From Bacteroidales bacterium (lineage in GTDB: Bacteria; Bacteroidota; Bacteroidia; Bacteroidales; UBA10428): DNA of 64,000 nt. The stretch covers positions 1 through 64,000 of the forward strand of contig JAFGOZ010000535.1 in assembly GCA_016926235.1 (NCBI GenBank). Direction: 5' to 3'. The notes below the pieces were generated by a model that was given only the letters and a program-made list of their open reading frames with translations, was not told where the DNA came from and ran no database searches. Within the stretch, counting starts at the first letter, position 1. Each line of letters starts with the position of its first letter. Below are positions 38,901 through 48,915 of this stretch, in pieces. The translations under genes and the position numbers were made by a program.

Positions 38901-40520
38901 TTACGGTAGATACCAATTGTTTTCATTCATTAATTTTGAACGAATAGCTTCCCGATTAGCAGTATATTTTTCTGCCACTTTGTTTGCAAGATAAGCAGGA
39001 TCATTTCGACGCAGCGCAATCCGCATTAAATCATGAAAACGGTTCCCTTCAAAAGCTGTTTCCAATGCTAACTCTTCAATAATTTTATCTTCAACGTATA
39101 ATATTGCGTCCTGCCGGGAAATATTCTTAGGAATAATATAATCCGTTGCTAAATGTGCATTTCCACATCCACGTTCATGTACGCCAATATTATCATCAAA
39201 ATTAATATCCTCAAAATCTACATAATCATAGAAAGTCCCGGTTGAATCTGTATATATGCTATATTTTTCATTTTTCGGCACAATTGAATCTATCGCCATA
39301 GTTTCTGAATTCATTCCGTTTTTTAGCACTGCAAAAGCCAAATTGGGTTTTCCAGCACGATTAACAGCTTCAGCATAACGTAAGTATAACAATCCATTAC
39401 GGTAAACTATAATAGCTTTTGTTGTATTGAGGGACATCCAAAAATATTTTAAAATAAAGTTATAAGAATAATTAATCCCTGCATAAGAATAATCTGAGCT
39501 TAAATAAGAGCCATAATCTCCTCGTAAATCTCCCGTAGTAGATACCTTAGCGCTATAGTAATAAACTTGATTATCCCAGTTTTTAATCGCTATTTCAGAT
39601 GGAGCTATCACACCTAGACTATCAAATATAGATCCCTGTCCGTACTCGGTTGAGCCTGCAATTAGAGTAATTTGTTCACGGGATGACAGTGAAAACATAC
39701 TCAACCAGTACTGATGCTGTTGATCTCTTTCAACGAATGCACCATTTTCCACTTCCCAGGTCGACTGAGAATATTCATCGATTACATAGTAATTTTCTTC
39801 TATTAATTCATGGTATTCAGTTGCAGCCATTTCGTAATCTCCGTTCCATAAATACAGATCCCCCAATACGAACCTTACAGGAAAGTATAATATATCACTG
39901 GATATATCAGAGCCCAATGAAATATCTTCCGGTTCTTCCACATTTTTATAGGGTTCAAGATCCTGAATCAAATAAGGTAGTAATTCCCGGAGTGAATATT
40001 CCTCATAATTAACAGTATCCTTAATAGATAAGATAGGCTTATCGTAATATTTAACCGTGCCATAATTAAGGGATATTTGCAAATAGGTCCAGGCGCGAAT
40101 TGCCTTGGCAGCAGCCAATAAAGGGTACATTACCTTTTCTGAACCAGTCATTGTTGAAGTATCAACATTATGAATCACATAATTGCAATTATTGATCACT
40201 GAATAATAGTCCTTTATGTTATTATAAGGATTGCTCTGAGAAATATCAAAATTGTAAATTTCTTGTAAATAAGGATTTGAATTTGACGTTATATCCATTA
40301 AATCGCCTCTCAATTCACCTAACAAGACATATCGATCAGCCAGCTTTTCAAGTTGAGAAAATATTCCTGATAATGAATAAATGGCATCATTTGGTGAATC
40401 AGGTTGGTTTTCCCCGGGGAGTACTTTCCGATCAGAATCAGCATCCAGCATGGATTCACATCCCTGGATTATGAAAGAAAAAACCAGTAGTACAAAGTAT
40501 AATTTTGTTAATCGTATCAT
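38901..40520 (-). CDS. SusD/RagB-family surface lipoprotein (second pair)
   Basis: The substrate-binding surface lipoprotein that caps its SusC partner. From ATG 40520 it has 539 residues with a clean lipoprotein signal (lipobox IQGC, Cys21). The frame is open to an ATG at 40574, but that adds an acidic leader unlike a signal peptide. The SusD fold is recognisable: an N-terminal TPR-like region (LLAAAKAIRAWTYLQISLNYG), the DLYLWNGDYEMAATEYHELI helices, and the C-terminal EELALETAFEGNRFHDLMRIALRR block in parts. It is the last gene of the operon. Confidence 0.9.
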   Translation of the reverse strand: MIRLTKLYFVLLVFSFIIQGCESMLDADSDRKVLPGENQPDSPNDAIYSLSGIFSQLEKLADRYVLLGELRGDLMDITSNSNPYLQEIYNFDISQSNPYNNIKDYYSVINNCNYVIHNVDTSTMTGSEKVMYPLLAAAKAIRAWTYLQISLNYGTVKYYDKPILSIKDTVNYEEYSLRELLPYLIQDLEPYKNVEEPEDISLGSDISSDILYFPVRFVLGDLYLWNGDYEMAATEYHELIEENYYVIDEYSQSTWEVENGAFVERDQQHQYWLSMFSLSSREQITLIAGSTEYGQGSIFDSLGVIAPSEIAIKNWDNQVYYYSAKVSTTGDLRGDYGSYLSSDYSYAGINYSYNFILKYFWMSLNTTKAIIVYRNGLLYLRYAEAVNRAGKPNLAFAVLKNGMNSETMAIDSIVPKNEKYSIYTDSTGTFYDYVDFEDINFDDNIGVHERGCGNAHLATDYIIPKNISRQDAILYVEDKIIEELALETAFEGNRFHDLMRIALRRNDPAYLANKVAEKYTANREAIRSKLMNENNWYLP

Positions 40521-40583
40521 CTGTTTAATATTTTTAAACCAGGATTTTATTTCATCAAAAAAGTCTAATTTCATTTTTATTCG

Positions 40584-43500
40584 TTACAGGTTCAACTTAA
40601 TTCCAAGGAAATAGCTTCTGCAAACAGGGATCAATCCTGTGTCAATGCCCTGATACAAAACCGCATTATTAGGAGAAACCTCCGGATCGCGTCCTAAATA
40701 ATTAGTCAATGTCCAAAGATTATTGCCTGAAACCCAAATGTTAACCCCCTGTATCATCCTTTTTTTCAAAGGAACCTGATAATTAATCGACAAAGATTTC
40801 AACCGTAAATACGAGCCATCTTCAATCCAACGGTCAGAAAAACGGGAATTTCCCATGGGATCTCCGTACACTGCTTTAGGTTGGTCAGTCACTTGTCCTT
40901 CATATCTCCAACGATTTAATACAGCTGTTGTCTGGTTAATGATATATGGATCACTTCCCCCCGACTCGAGTTCTGATCGTAAGTAATTATATACATCATT
41001 ACCATATGAAAAAGTAAAGAATGCATCTATAGTAAAATTCCAAATCATATTTTTATTATTGAAGGAGCCGTAAATATCAGGATTTGGATCACCAATGATT
41101 TGTCTGTCATTTTCATCAATAATCCCATCTGCGACTTGATCAACGAAATGAATATCTCCGGCACCAAAATAATGCTCGACTCCATATTTATCAATTATTT
41201 TTAAATTAGCTGCTTCTGCATCAGCTTCAGTGGCAAACACCCCACTTGTTTTATAACCGTAGAATACGCTAGCAGGATTTCCAACAGAGGTGAGTATATC
41301 CGCATCATAAATAGAAGTTTCAAAATCACCTTCAGGTAATGATTCAATTTTATTTTTATAATGTCCTATAGAGGTACCCATTTCCCATTTTAGTATGGTA
41401 AGGTTCAATATTTTTATATTAGCAGAAATTTCATATCCGGTATTCGATAATTCCCCGCCATTATTCCAATAATAACCCGAACCTGCTAAATCCGGTAAAG
41501 ATTTCAGAGTTAATAAGTCTTTTGTATGGTTATTGTATAGATCAGCAGAAAGGGCTAAATGATCATTGAACAGGTTCGCATCAACTCCTATTTCCATTTT
41601 TGCCGAAGTCTCCCATTGAATCACATTGTTGCCAATATTTGCCAGAATTAATCCATTTGCACGGTCTATGAAGTGAACCGAAGTGAAATATGCAGTCCAG
41701 GCATAGGGATCGATTGCATCATTTCCTGATAAGCCATAGCCAGCACGAATTTTTAATCTATCGATAAACGCAGCCCCAGCCATAAACTTCTCGGAAGAAA
41801 TCAGCCAAGCAGCATTCGCGGATGGAAATATACCCCAGCTATGATTGAACATTTGAAAACCTCCAATGGTTTCACTTCCAAAACGGGAAGATCCATCAAC
41901 AGATACCACTGCATTAAGAATATAACGATTGTCATAACTATATTCCAAATTTGCATAATTTGACAGAGACTTTATTTCATTGTTTTCTCCTGTTGCATAT
42001 TTAAATTCTTCTTCATTTAGTAAGTTTCGCTTTTCGTCAGATCCGGAATTATGCCCTTCTGCATAATCCGATTCATAATAATCTAAAGTGTAACGAGTCC
42101 CTATTACAGCATTCACATGGTGGTTAAACCCAAACTGACGCACATATTGAACCCTCGCATCATTAAACAAGCCATTATTTCTCATTTGTTGGCTTTTAAA
42201 GGTATTTTGTGAAATCCCATAACCCATAATATATTGATCAGCTACACCAATAATTGGACTATAATAAGTCTCTTTAACCTTATAAAGAATATATTCAGCA
42301 TGGTCACTTAATGACAAAGCGGGTGATATTATAAATATGGGTTTAATGCCTAAATTTAGTCTATAATGTTTATTCGTATTAAGCGCATTTTTGATTATTG
42401 CTGTTGGATTACTCACGTCAAAATCATCACTGTCTTCCGGATCTGTTGTTAATGTACCAGATGAAGTGTAAGAATACGGATTGAGAAATTCAGATTTTAT
42501 CATTGCCAGATATGTTGGAGAAGTGTAAAAATTTACTCCGTCATCCAATAAATTCCGATCAATATTTGTAAAGCCGACATTCAGTCCCATATTAATTTTA
42601 TCTGATAAGAAGAAGTCTGCGTTGAACCGGGTATTAAGTCGTTGCATATCAGTGTTTTTAACAACTCCTGAATTCCCGGTGTATCCCATTGATAAAGCAT
42701 ACAACGCTCGTTCGTCACCACCGTTTACACTTATATTATAACTTTGAAACGTTCCCTGCCTGTAAACTTCATCGTCCCAATTAGTTGAATTATGGTATTT
42801 TATATAGTGTATGTTCTCGGGATCATCCTGAAGAAAATACATTGCATCAATCTGTTCTTTGGATACCCCCGTTGTTCCTAACAACTCGGTGGCATAAATT
42901 CGAAATTGATCACCGTCCATAACAGGCAGAGAACCAGGTTTCTCCATAATACCTCCTACAGCATTTACCACAATTCTGGTTGCCATATCCTTCCCCCTCT
43001 TGGTTTTTATAATTACAACCCCATTTCCACCTTTACTTCCATATAAAGAAGTACCGTCCTTAATAACGGTCACACTTTCGATATCATTCAAATCAATGTC
43101 TGCAAGGGTATTACTAATGTAACCATCATGCAGAGAGGTAAAATCAAAAAGACTATTCCAGATTATACCATCAACTACAAAAAGAGGTTGAGCATTCAGG
43201 TTAACCGAGTTCAATCCCCTGATAAATAAAGAGGAACCTAACCCATTGACTCCAGATCTGGCAATTGCATGTACATCTCCTCCCATCCGGTATTGGAGTA
43301 CATCATCTACTGAAATAACAACAGGATTTCCTAGCTTGTTAGTCCAATTAACTGCACTTGTTAACAAAGAAGATCGAACAGGTCCTGTTAACCCTTCCGC
43401 TACCGGATAGATATCTTTAAAAGCTTCAGGATATAAATCAATCTCTATACTTTGCTTTCCTCTCAGTGAAATTTCGCGAGGATTATAATCATAAGCTTTA

Positions 43501-43796
43501 ACCAGCAAAACCTCAGTAGCAGAAATGACTTCAATTTTAAATACACCATTCGTGTCAGTTGTAGCAGCAGCTATATGGTTAAGGGCGCTAACCTGGGCAG
43601 CTGCTATAGGCTCTTTTGTTTTTGCATCGCGAACAATACCGGTAACATATCCTAATGTATCAGCTCCCTCGGGACTGTTTTGACCATTAGTAACTGAACA
43701 TAATAATACCCCAATAATCAATACCGCATAAAGGTATTTTTGGCGGATAAAAAACCCAATAGTTCTTTTTATTTGTATGTTTCTTTTTATTATCAT
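40584..43796 (-). CDS. SusC/RagA-family TonB-linked outer-membrane transporter (second pair)
   Basis: A 1070-residue outer-membrane glycan transporter. After the signal sequence (to about residue 38) follow a carboxypeptidase-regulatory-like domain (about 48-125, VTGIVRDAKTKEPIAAAQV), a plug with the SusC signature (LFIRGLNSVNLNAQPLFVVDG, split here) and IESVTVIKDGTSLYGSKGGNGVV, and a large barrel ending SYFLGIKLNL. It is followed 9-63 bp later by its SusD partner and preceded 20 bp by a FAS1 lipoprotein. The substrate is not deducible from sequence; the locus context suggests a polysaccharide. Confidence 0.94.
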   Translation of the reverse strand: MIIKRNIQIKRTIGFFIRQKYLYAVLIIGVLLCSVTNGQNSPEGADTLGYVTGIVRDAKTKEPIAAAQVSALNHIAAATTDTNGVFKIEVISATEVLLVKAYDYNPREISLRGKQSIEIDLYPEAFKDIYPVAEGLTGPVRSSLLTSAVNWTNKLGNPVVISVDDVLQYRMGGDVHAIARSGVNGLGSSLFIRGLNSVNLNAQPLFVVDGIIWNSLFDFTSLHDGYISNTLADIDLNDIESVTVIKDGTSLYGSKGGNGVVIIKTKRGKDMATRIVVNAVGGIMEKPGSLPVMDGDQFRIYATELLGTTGVSKEQIDAMYFLQDDPENIHYIKYHNSTNWDDEVYRQGTFQSYNISVNGGDERALYALSMGYTGNSGVVKNTDMQRLNTRFNADFFLSDKINMGLNVGFTNIDRNLLDDGVNFYTSPTYLAMIKSEFLNPYSYTSSGTLTTDPEDSDDFDVSNPTAIIKNALNTNKHYRLNLGIKPIFIISPALSLSDHAEYILYKVKETYYSPIIGVADQYIMGYGISQNTFKSQQMRNNGLFNDARVQYVRQFGFNHHVNAVIGTRYTLDYYESDYAEGHNSGSDEKRNLLNEEEFKYATGENNEIKSLSNYANLEYSYDNRYILNAVVSVDGSSRFGSETIGGFQMFNHSWGIFPSANAAWLISSEKFMAGAAFIDRLKIRAGYGLSGNDAIDPYAWTAYFTSVHFIDRANGLILANIGNNVIQWETSAKMEIGVDANLFNDHLALSADLYNNHTKDLLTLKSLPDLAGSGYYWNNGGELSNTGYEISANIKILNLTILKWEMGTSIGHYKNKIESLPEGDFETSIYDADILTSVGNPASVFYGYKTSGVFATEADAEAANLKIIDKYGVEHYFGAGDIHFVDQVADGIIDENDRQIIGDPNPDIYGSFNNKNMIWNFTIDAFFTFSYGNDVYNYLRSELESGGSDPYIINQTTAVLNRWRYEGQVTDQPKAVYGDPMGNSRFSDRWIEDGSYLRLKSLSINYQVPLKKRMIQGVNIWVSGNNLWTLTNYLGRDPEVSPNNAVLYQGIDTGLIPVCRSYFLGIKLNL

Positions 43797-43816
43797 TTTA
43801 TGTAATTTTTTATGCC

Positions 43817-45346
43817 CTACTCTAAAACAGGTTCAAAAATAATACAGTCAATACGCATTGTTCTTGTAAATGTGCCCTCTTCTTCTACATCATTTATAAC
43901 TTCCAGTTTTACTAATACCTGATCGTATTCTTCATCAATTATATTCGCATACTCAAAATCAAACTGCGTAACAAACATTTTTGTCATTCCAACTGAATTT
44001 GTAATGCTATTTTCAGGTATGAATTCTTTGTGAAATACGCTTCCACTTTTTCTACGGATATAAGTAAGCATAAATTTTGCCTTCGTTGGGTTTAAATTTA
44101 AAGGATCAAGAATTGAAGCAGGGACAAATACACAGTAAATATTATACTTAGCTGAAAGTGTATTGGGTATGGAAAACTCTACGCTGGGTTTGGATATGGT
44201 TGATGACGGTTCAACAAGAATGTACTTATTTTTTGAAACATCAAGACCTGATCCATAACTGGTTCTAAGGTAAATATTACTGCTTGCATTGTCCCTGCCT
44301 TCTGTTTCCTCTGCTTCCACCTTAATTTTTTTAAACCAGGAAGATGTATCAGCATAAGGCATTTTACTAGTGACGTATGCTAGTCCGTTACTAAGTGTAA
44401 CAGGTTCGGTATTGAAAAGATTTCCCGGATCATAAAAAACACTACCGGTGGTTGAAACCAGTAAATCCAGAACTTCTGGTTGTGTAACTTGCCCCAGGAA
44501 AAGCATATCCTTTACAATGGTAAAGCGGGTTAGTTCACGTTTTCGTTGAGGACCTCCAAAACTGTCCGGGATATTATAATATTTCCCAATCCTTTCATAT
44601 GCTTCGTTCCATGCCGTATTATTCGGCATTATTGCTGTATAGATGCTGTCTTCTGTATCAATAGCTCCTATTTTCTTTAAAACCAGGTTTGTGTAAATAA
44701 ACACGGAATCATAAATACCTGCTCCGTTTGAATCAATGCCTATTTCTGTACTGTTTTCCGGATCAAACAGATTTTGGCTTTGACTGTAAAGATAGGACCG
44801 CAATGAATCAAGACCTGTTGTACGCCCAATATACTCCCATAAATTGTTCATATAGGGAGTATATCCGTCAATAACATGTATTAGTCCATTTATAGCTGGC
44901 AAATTGGCATCAATAATCAGGTTTCCCCCAAATTTGAAACCTGAACCATCTCTGGAAAAACTCACGTATTTACCATTTAGCATGCGAACTGACTGATCAT
45001 ATACACCGGAGGTTGTAAACCGGCTTCTAGTAATATGGTTTTCTATAATTTCCTGAACCAATCTAAGATCAGTGGTATCAATATTACTGAGCGCATCATT
45101 TACCGGCGCCCAAACGGTATAGGTTTGTGATGCGTCAAGAATCTTATCATACCCTGTTTTCTTAAGCATTTGTGAAAAAATACTTAAATCTGAATACTCC
45201 TGGATTATCTCATTCAATGTTTTGTCGGGCAAATTAAAAGAATCCACATCATAATGTTCATCCAGTTTTTCGGTACAGGCTGTTACAATCAGAATGCTTA
45301 TTATTACCACAAAGGGCAGAATAGGTTTAAGATATATTTGTTTCAT
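43817..45346 (-). CDS. FAS1 (fasciclin) domain lipoprotein
   Basis: A 509-residue lipoprotein (lipobox VTAC, Cys24). Residues about 35-160 form a FAS1 domain (SIFSQMLKKTGYDKIL, TVWAPVNDALSN, ending INGLIHVIDGYTPY). A second, more divergent FAS1-like segment covers about 165-320 (YTAIMPNNTAWNEAYERIG). The last 170 residues are beta-rich (YNIYCVFVPASILDP), possibly a carbohydrate- or matrix-binding jelly roll. FAS1 domains are adhesion modules. It lies directly before the second SusC gene (20 bp), mirroring the FAS1 gene before the first SusC, so a function as accessory surface binding protein of the transporter is inferred. Confidence 0.82.
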   Translation of the reverse strand: MKQIYLKPILPFVVIISILIVTACTEKLDEHYDVDSFNLPDKTLNEIIQEYSDLSIFSQMLKKTGYDKILDASQTYTVWAPVNDALSNIDTTDLRLVQEIIENHITRSRFTTSGVYDQSVRMLNGKYVSFSRDGSGFKFGGNLIIDANLPAINGLIHVIDGYTPYMNNLWEYIGRTTGLDSLRSYLYSQSQNLFDPENSTEIGIDSNGAGIYDSVFIYTNLVLKKIGAIDTEDSIYTAIMPNNTAWNEAYERIGKYYNIPDSFGGPQRKRELTRFTIVKDMLFLGQVTQPEVLDLLVSTTGSVFYDPGNLFNTEPVTLSNGLAYVTSKMPYADTSSWFKKIKVEAEETEGRDNASSNIYLRTSYGSGLDVSKNKYILVEPSSTISKPSVEFSIPNTLSAKYNIYCVFVPASILDPLNLNPTKAKFMLTYIRRKSGSVFHKEFIPENSITNSVGMTKMFVTQFDFEYANIIDEEYDQVLVKLEVINDVEEEGTFTRTMRIDCIIFEPVLE

Positions 45347-45367
45347 ATAAAACTACTTTATCATTCT

Positions 45368-47332
45368 TTAATAAATATCTTCATATTCAAGGACTTCGGT
45401 AGGAACAAATTCGAGATAGTCAAACATGAACTGACCAGAACGAACTGCCTTTACTTTAAATGTGTGTGTACTTGCTTCATCAAAAGTATATATGCCTAAA
45501 ATCCGGCGAATAGCATCCTTACTATACCGGGCAATACCATTATACCATATTTCATCGATAACCTGGAAGCAAGCTGGCGCTTTCATGTAACCACGGTTGC
45601 GCATCATTTTATCATTCTCAAATCCATCCGGATCAGTGGGATCGGTGCCAGGCTGAACATAGCCGATATCCGGATCGTCTGCCTTTATGCGCAAATCCAA
45701 TGGAATACCTGTTGGCTGACCATCCCAGTATAATTGTGCAGCGCCCCTGAAAATGGTGGGCTGGTAGCCAAAGCGGACTTCATAGGTTCCTGCCGGAACA
45801 GGAGGCGTAATAATCTCGAAATCATACAGCGCTTGTTGAAGAAATACCTCATCTCCCTGATAATCCTGGAACCGGTCGTCTGCATTAATATACCCGAATT
45901 TAGTAGTAGTACCTGTTGTCAGCCTTTCGATATAACCTTTTGGGAAGTGCCACTCTTCTGATTGTACGGTGGGAGACACATGACCTACCCTTATGTTATT
46001 ATTGGTCAGTTCCGGGAAAAAACTGGCTGCATCCATCCGTAACCGCTTACTTGACAACATTCTTTCAACATCAGCACTGTAGGCCAGAATTCCATCAATC
46101 TCGTGATAAGCACCATTTACAGCATCATTATCGAAATCATCTGTTAATCGAATTGCTTCCTCCGTTTCGGGTATCATGTTAAACACGTTATATTCATTTG
46201 TTGTTCGAAGTGTACGAACCTCCAATAAAGTGTTCGGACACATTGTTTCAATGTATTCAAACATATCTACTATTTTTACGGAGTGAGTTTGTCCCTTGGT
46301 ATCATAATATTGTCCTGTGTTGTCATATTTTTCAATGAAAAGTTTGCTTGATAACTTTTTATTGATCAGGTGGTACGCAATAAACCGGTTTAGGCTGTTT
46401 TTTCTGTCTTTAATATCAGTAATAGAAGCATCCTGGGGATATACCTTATCATAAACCTGCCTTGCATAAGCTTTCATGTCCTCCAAATTGTTTATGCCAT
46501 TCTCTGCATAAGTAGTATTACTTTCGATTAACGCTGTAAAACCATATTTACGTTCTTTCGGAACACGTATTATACAACTATTAAAAATATCTCCATCTTC
46601 TTCCATTAAACTTCCCGGATCATAATCTTTATCTTTGATAAGTCCAAGTTCTTCGTATAAACCGGTAGCTATTAGTGCTTCAAAAAAGAGAGAAAATTTA
46701 CTTTCACTTGCTATTGCCTCAACAAGTGTATTCTCAGTTGGTGAAAGTACTCCATTTAAAGTATGTATAACCCCGTTATGCACCTCAATATCCCTCGATA
46801 CTATTTTAGATGTTGTATTTACCCTGTATATCAGATCGTCATCAACCGTTTCAAGGTTAATTTTTACAAATCGACCGCTCATAGTCAGATAGGGAAGAAA
46901 CCCATCAACAAACAGATCTGAAGTTACTTCAACGTCTTTTATTATATGATCATAAAGTATTTTCTTAAGTGAATCTATCTCAAACTGATCCAGTGATTCT
47001 TTACCTCTAGACAAGTAAAAATTATGCATGGCATCATTATCCGGTAAAAAACAGGTATAATTTCCATATGCTTTTAATAATCCCATTACTCCAGTCATTT
47101 CAAGCATTTCACCAAATTCTGAAAAGGATTCGGGACGATTGGTAATATAATCCCCCACAGTCTCTCCCGTAAAAGTGTAATAAGCATCTTTTTCAATTTC
47201 ATCACTGTCACATGATTGTAATATGAATATTATAGCTACAAGTAAAAAAGAGTATGTACTTATTAATCTTATTCTACTTTGATTAATTTTTGAATTGAAA
47301 AATCCCGATAATAAAATAATGTTCTTATTCAT
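45368..47332 (-). CDS. FAS1 domain lipoprotein with C-terminal jelly-roll-like region
   Basis: From ATG 47332 it has 654 residues with lipobox LQSC (Cys41); an ATG at 47386 overlaps the preceding SusD gene and is less likely. Two FAS1 domains are visible, about 50-195 (YTCFLPDNDAMHNFYLSRG ... HNGVIHTLNGVLSPT) and about 200-420. The C-terminal 220 residues are different: beta-rich with PAGTYEVRFGYQP, QLYWDGQPTGIPLDLRI and a final FMFDYLEFVP strand, resembling a carbohydrate-binding-type jelly roll seen in some Bacteroidota FAS1 proteins. It is 16 bp after a SusD gene and 21 bp before the next FAS1 gene. Confidence 0.82.
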   Translation of the reverse strand: MNKNIILLSGFFNSKINQSRIRLISTYSFLLVAIIFILQSCDSDEIEKDAYYTFTGETVGDYITNRPESFSEFGEMLEMTGVMGLLKAYGNYTCFLPDNDAMHNFYLSRGKESLDQFEIDSLKKILYDHIIKDVEVTSDLFVDGFLPYLTMSGRFVKINLETVDDDLIYRVNTTSKIVSRDIEVHNGVIHTLNGVLSPTENTLVEAIASESKFSLFFEALIATGLYEELGLIKDKDYDPGSLMEEDGDIFNSCIIRVPKERKYGFTALIESNTTYAENGINNLEDMKAYARQVYDKVYPQDASITDIKDRKNSLNRFIAYHLINKKLSSKLFIEKYDNTGQYYDTKGQTHSVKIVDMFEYIETMCPNTLLEVRTLRTTNEYNVFNMIPETEEAIRLTDDFDNDAVNGAYHEIDGILAYSADVERMLSSKRLRMDAASFFPELTNNNIRVGHVSPTVQSEEWHFPKGYIERLTTGTTTKFGYINADDRFQDYQGDEVFLQQALYDFEIITPPVPAGTYEVRFGYQPTIFRGAAQLYWDGQPTGIPLDLRIKADDPDIGYVQPGTDPTDPDGFENDKMMRNRGYMKAPACFQVIDEIWYNGIARYSKDAIRRILGIYTFDEASTHTFKVKAVRSGQFMFDYLEFVPTEVLEYEDIY

Positions 47333-47348
47333 GACTAAATTTTTACAA

Positions 47349-48908
47349 TTATTTTGATCTCTCTGATTCAAGTTGATAAAACTCATTTTGAACTAAAGCT
47401 GAATTAGCTTTTAACTCATCGGCATGGATGGGAAAATATAGTGCATCCATTACCGACATTTTAGATGATTGTACACCGGCAGCACCGGCAAACTTTTTTG
47501 TTACATAGTTTAATAATGGGGCTGGGGAATCAGCTCTGCGTGCCAACCGCATTAAATCGAACCAACGTTTACCCTCAAACATCAATTCACGTTGCCGTTC
47601 TCTCAATAATAGTTTTTCCAGATTAAGCTTCGAATTATATGTCTCGAGTTTTAAATTATCTATTAATTCAGGATTTGACCGCATATACGTTAAATTGATT
47701 AATCGCATTACTTCCGGGAAATCTCTTTCGAGCTGAATAAGCGCCTCAGCTTTCATTAATATTATGTCAGACAAACGATAAACAATCCAATTAGCGGTTG
47801 TATTTCTATAATAATATGTATTTGAACCATTTGTATTTTCATGTCTTTCAATCCCGGCATATTTAAACACAAAATACTTGTCGCTGCCATTAGGATGAAA
47901 CAGGAAATCTTTTTCGCGAATATCCTCTTCACTTTCCAGACCAGAAGCTGTTTGATAATTATACGGACTAGCATCTCCGAATATTAAAACACCAGGGAAA
48001 CTCCATTGACCATAAAAATCATCCGAACTGCCATAAAATTCTTTAACTGCATCGTTGAACATATTATCATCGTCAAATTGCAATTCAAAGATACTTTCAG
48101 TAGAATTGCCATAATAAAATACTTCTTTTAATACATTTTCGTCATCTACTAATTCTAATTTCTGTTTTGTATCGTTTAGCACCTCATCGCACATTTGTAC
48201 ACATTTTTCATAATCCTCCTGCCAAAGGTAGATATCAGCCAATAATGCTCTTATAGCATTCGTTGTTATTCTGCCTTTATCATATTCATCTATATCAAAT
48301 TTGTCGCGAGAATATTGCAAAGCCAATGTTAAATCATTTACAAGATTATCAAGCACAAATTCCTCTGTTGATTTGGGGATATTATACTCCTGAGTATCAT
48401 CAATGCTTGGTTCATCAATCCACGGTACTTCTTTAAAAGCCCTTACCAGGTAAAAATAGGTCAAAGCCCTGATTGTTAATACTTCTGTCTCAAGTGCATG
48501 TAGTTTTGCCTCGGTGAAATTCGGATCTGACTCAACTACTCCGGGAGCATAATACAAAAAATTATTACAATAGTTAATAACGGTATAAAATGCACCCCAG
48601 TGACAATAGCTATTTGAAGGAGAAATATCCACGTTCAGAATTTTATTCAACTCTTCAGGAATATCACTGCCATATGTAACATTATCAGAACGAAGTTCTC
48701 CCCAAACCATCATCCGTCTCATAACATTTGCTTCGGTTAGTGACCGGTAGCAAGAAGCAAGAACCTGTGTTACCTGGCTTTCGTTCTGCCAGTAATCATC
48801 CAGTACAGTTTCACCTTCAGGCCTGATATCTAACCAATCCGTACAACCTGTAGCTATAAACAAAATGCCGGTTATTGTTAATATTGATATTATTTTTTTC
48901 ATTTGCAT
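47349..48908 (-). CDS. SusD/RagB-family surface lipoprotein (first pair)
   Basis: A 519-residue SusD homologue with lipobox ATGC (Cys22) followed by TDWLDIRPEGETVLDDYWQN, a textbook SusD start. TPR-like helices follow (LALQYSRDKF, RALLADIYLWQEDYEKCVQM), and the C-terminal RERQRELMFEGKRWFDLMRL block is highly typical. It begins 7 bp after its SusC gene. The ATG at 48902 is an equally possible start. Ligand specificity cannot be read from the sequence. Confidence 0.93.
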   Translation of the reverse strand: MQMKKIISILTITGILFIATGCTDWLDIRPEGETVLDDYWQNESQVTQVLASCYRSLTEANVMRRMMVWGELRSDNVTYGSDIPEELNKILNVDISPSNSYCHWGAFYTVINYCNNFLYYAPGVVESDPNFTEAKLHALETEVLTIRALTYFYLVRAFKEVPWIDEPSIDDTQEYNIPKSTEEFVLDNLVNDLTLALQYSRDKFDIDEYDKGRITTNAIRALLADIYLWQEDYEKCVQMCDEVLNDTKQKLELVDDENVLKEVFYYGNSTESIFELQFDDDNMFNDAVKEFYGSSDDFYGQWSFPGVLIFGDASPYNYQTASGLESEEDIREKDFLFHPNGSDKYFVFKYAGIERHENTNGSNTYYYRNTTANWIVYRLSDIILMKAEALIQLERDFPEVMRLINLTYMRSNPELIDNLKLETYNSKLNLEKLLLRERQRELMFEGKRWFDLMRLARRADSPAPLLNYVTKKFAGAAGVQSSKMSVMDALYFPIHADELKANSALVQNEFYQLESERSK

Positions 48909-48915
48909 CCTTTTA

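Noticed and set aside
45734..46182. Two plus-strand open frames of 75-88 codons opposite the FAS1 gene.
   Set aside because: They lie wholly inside a well-supported minus-strand gene and show no recognisable protein features.
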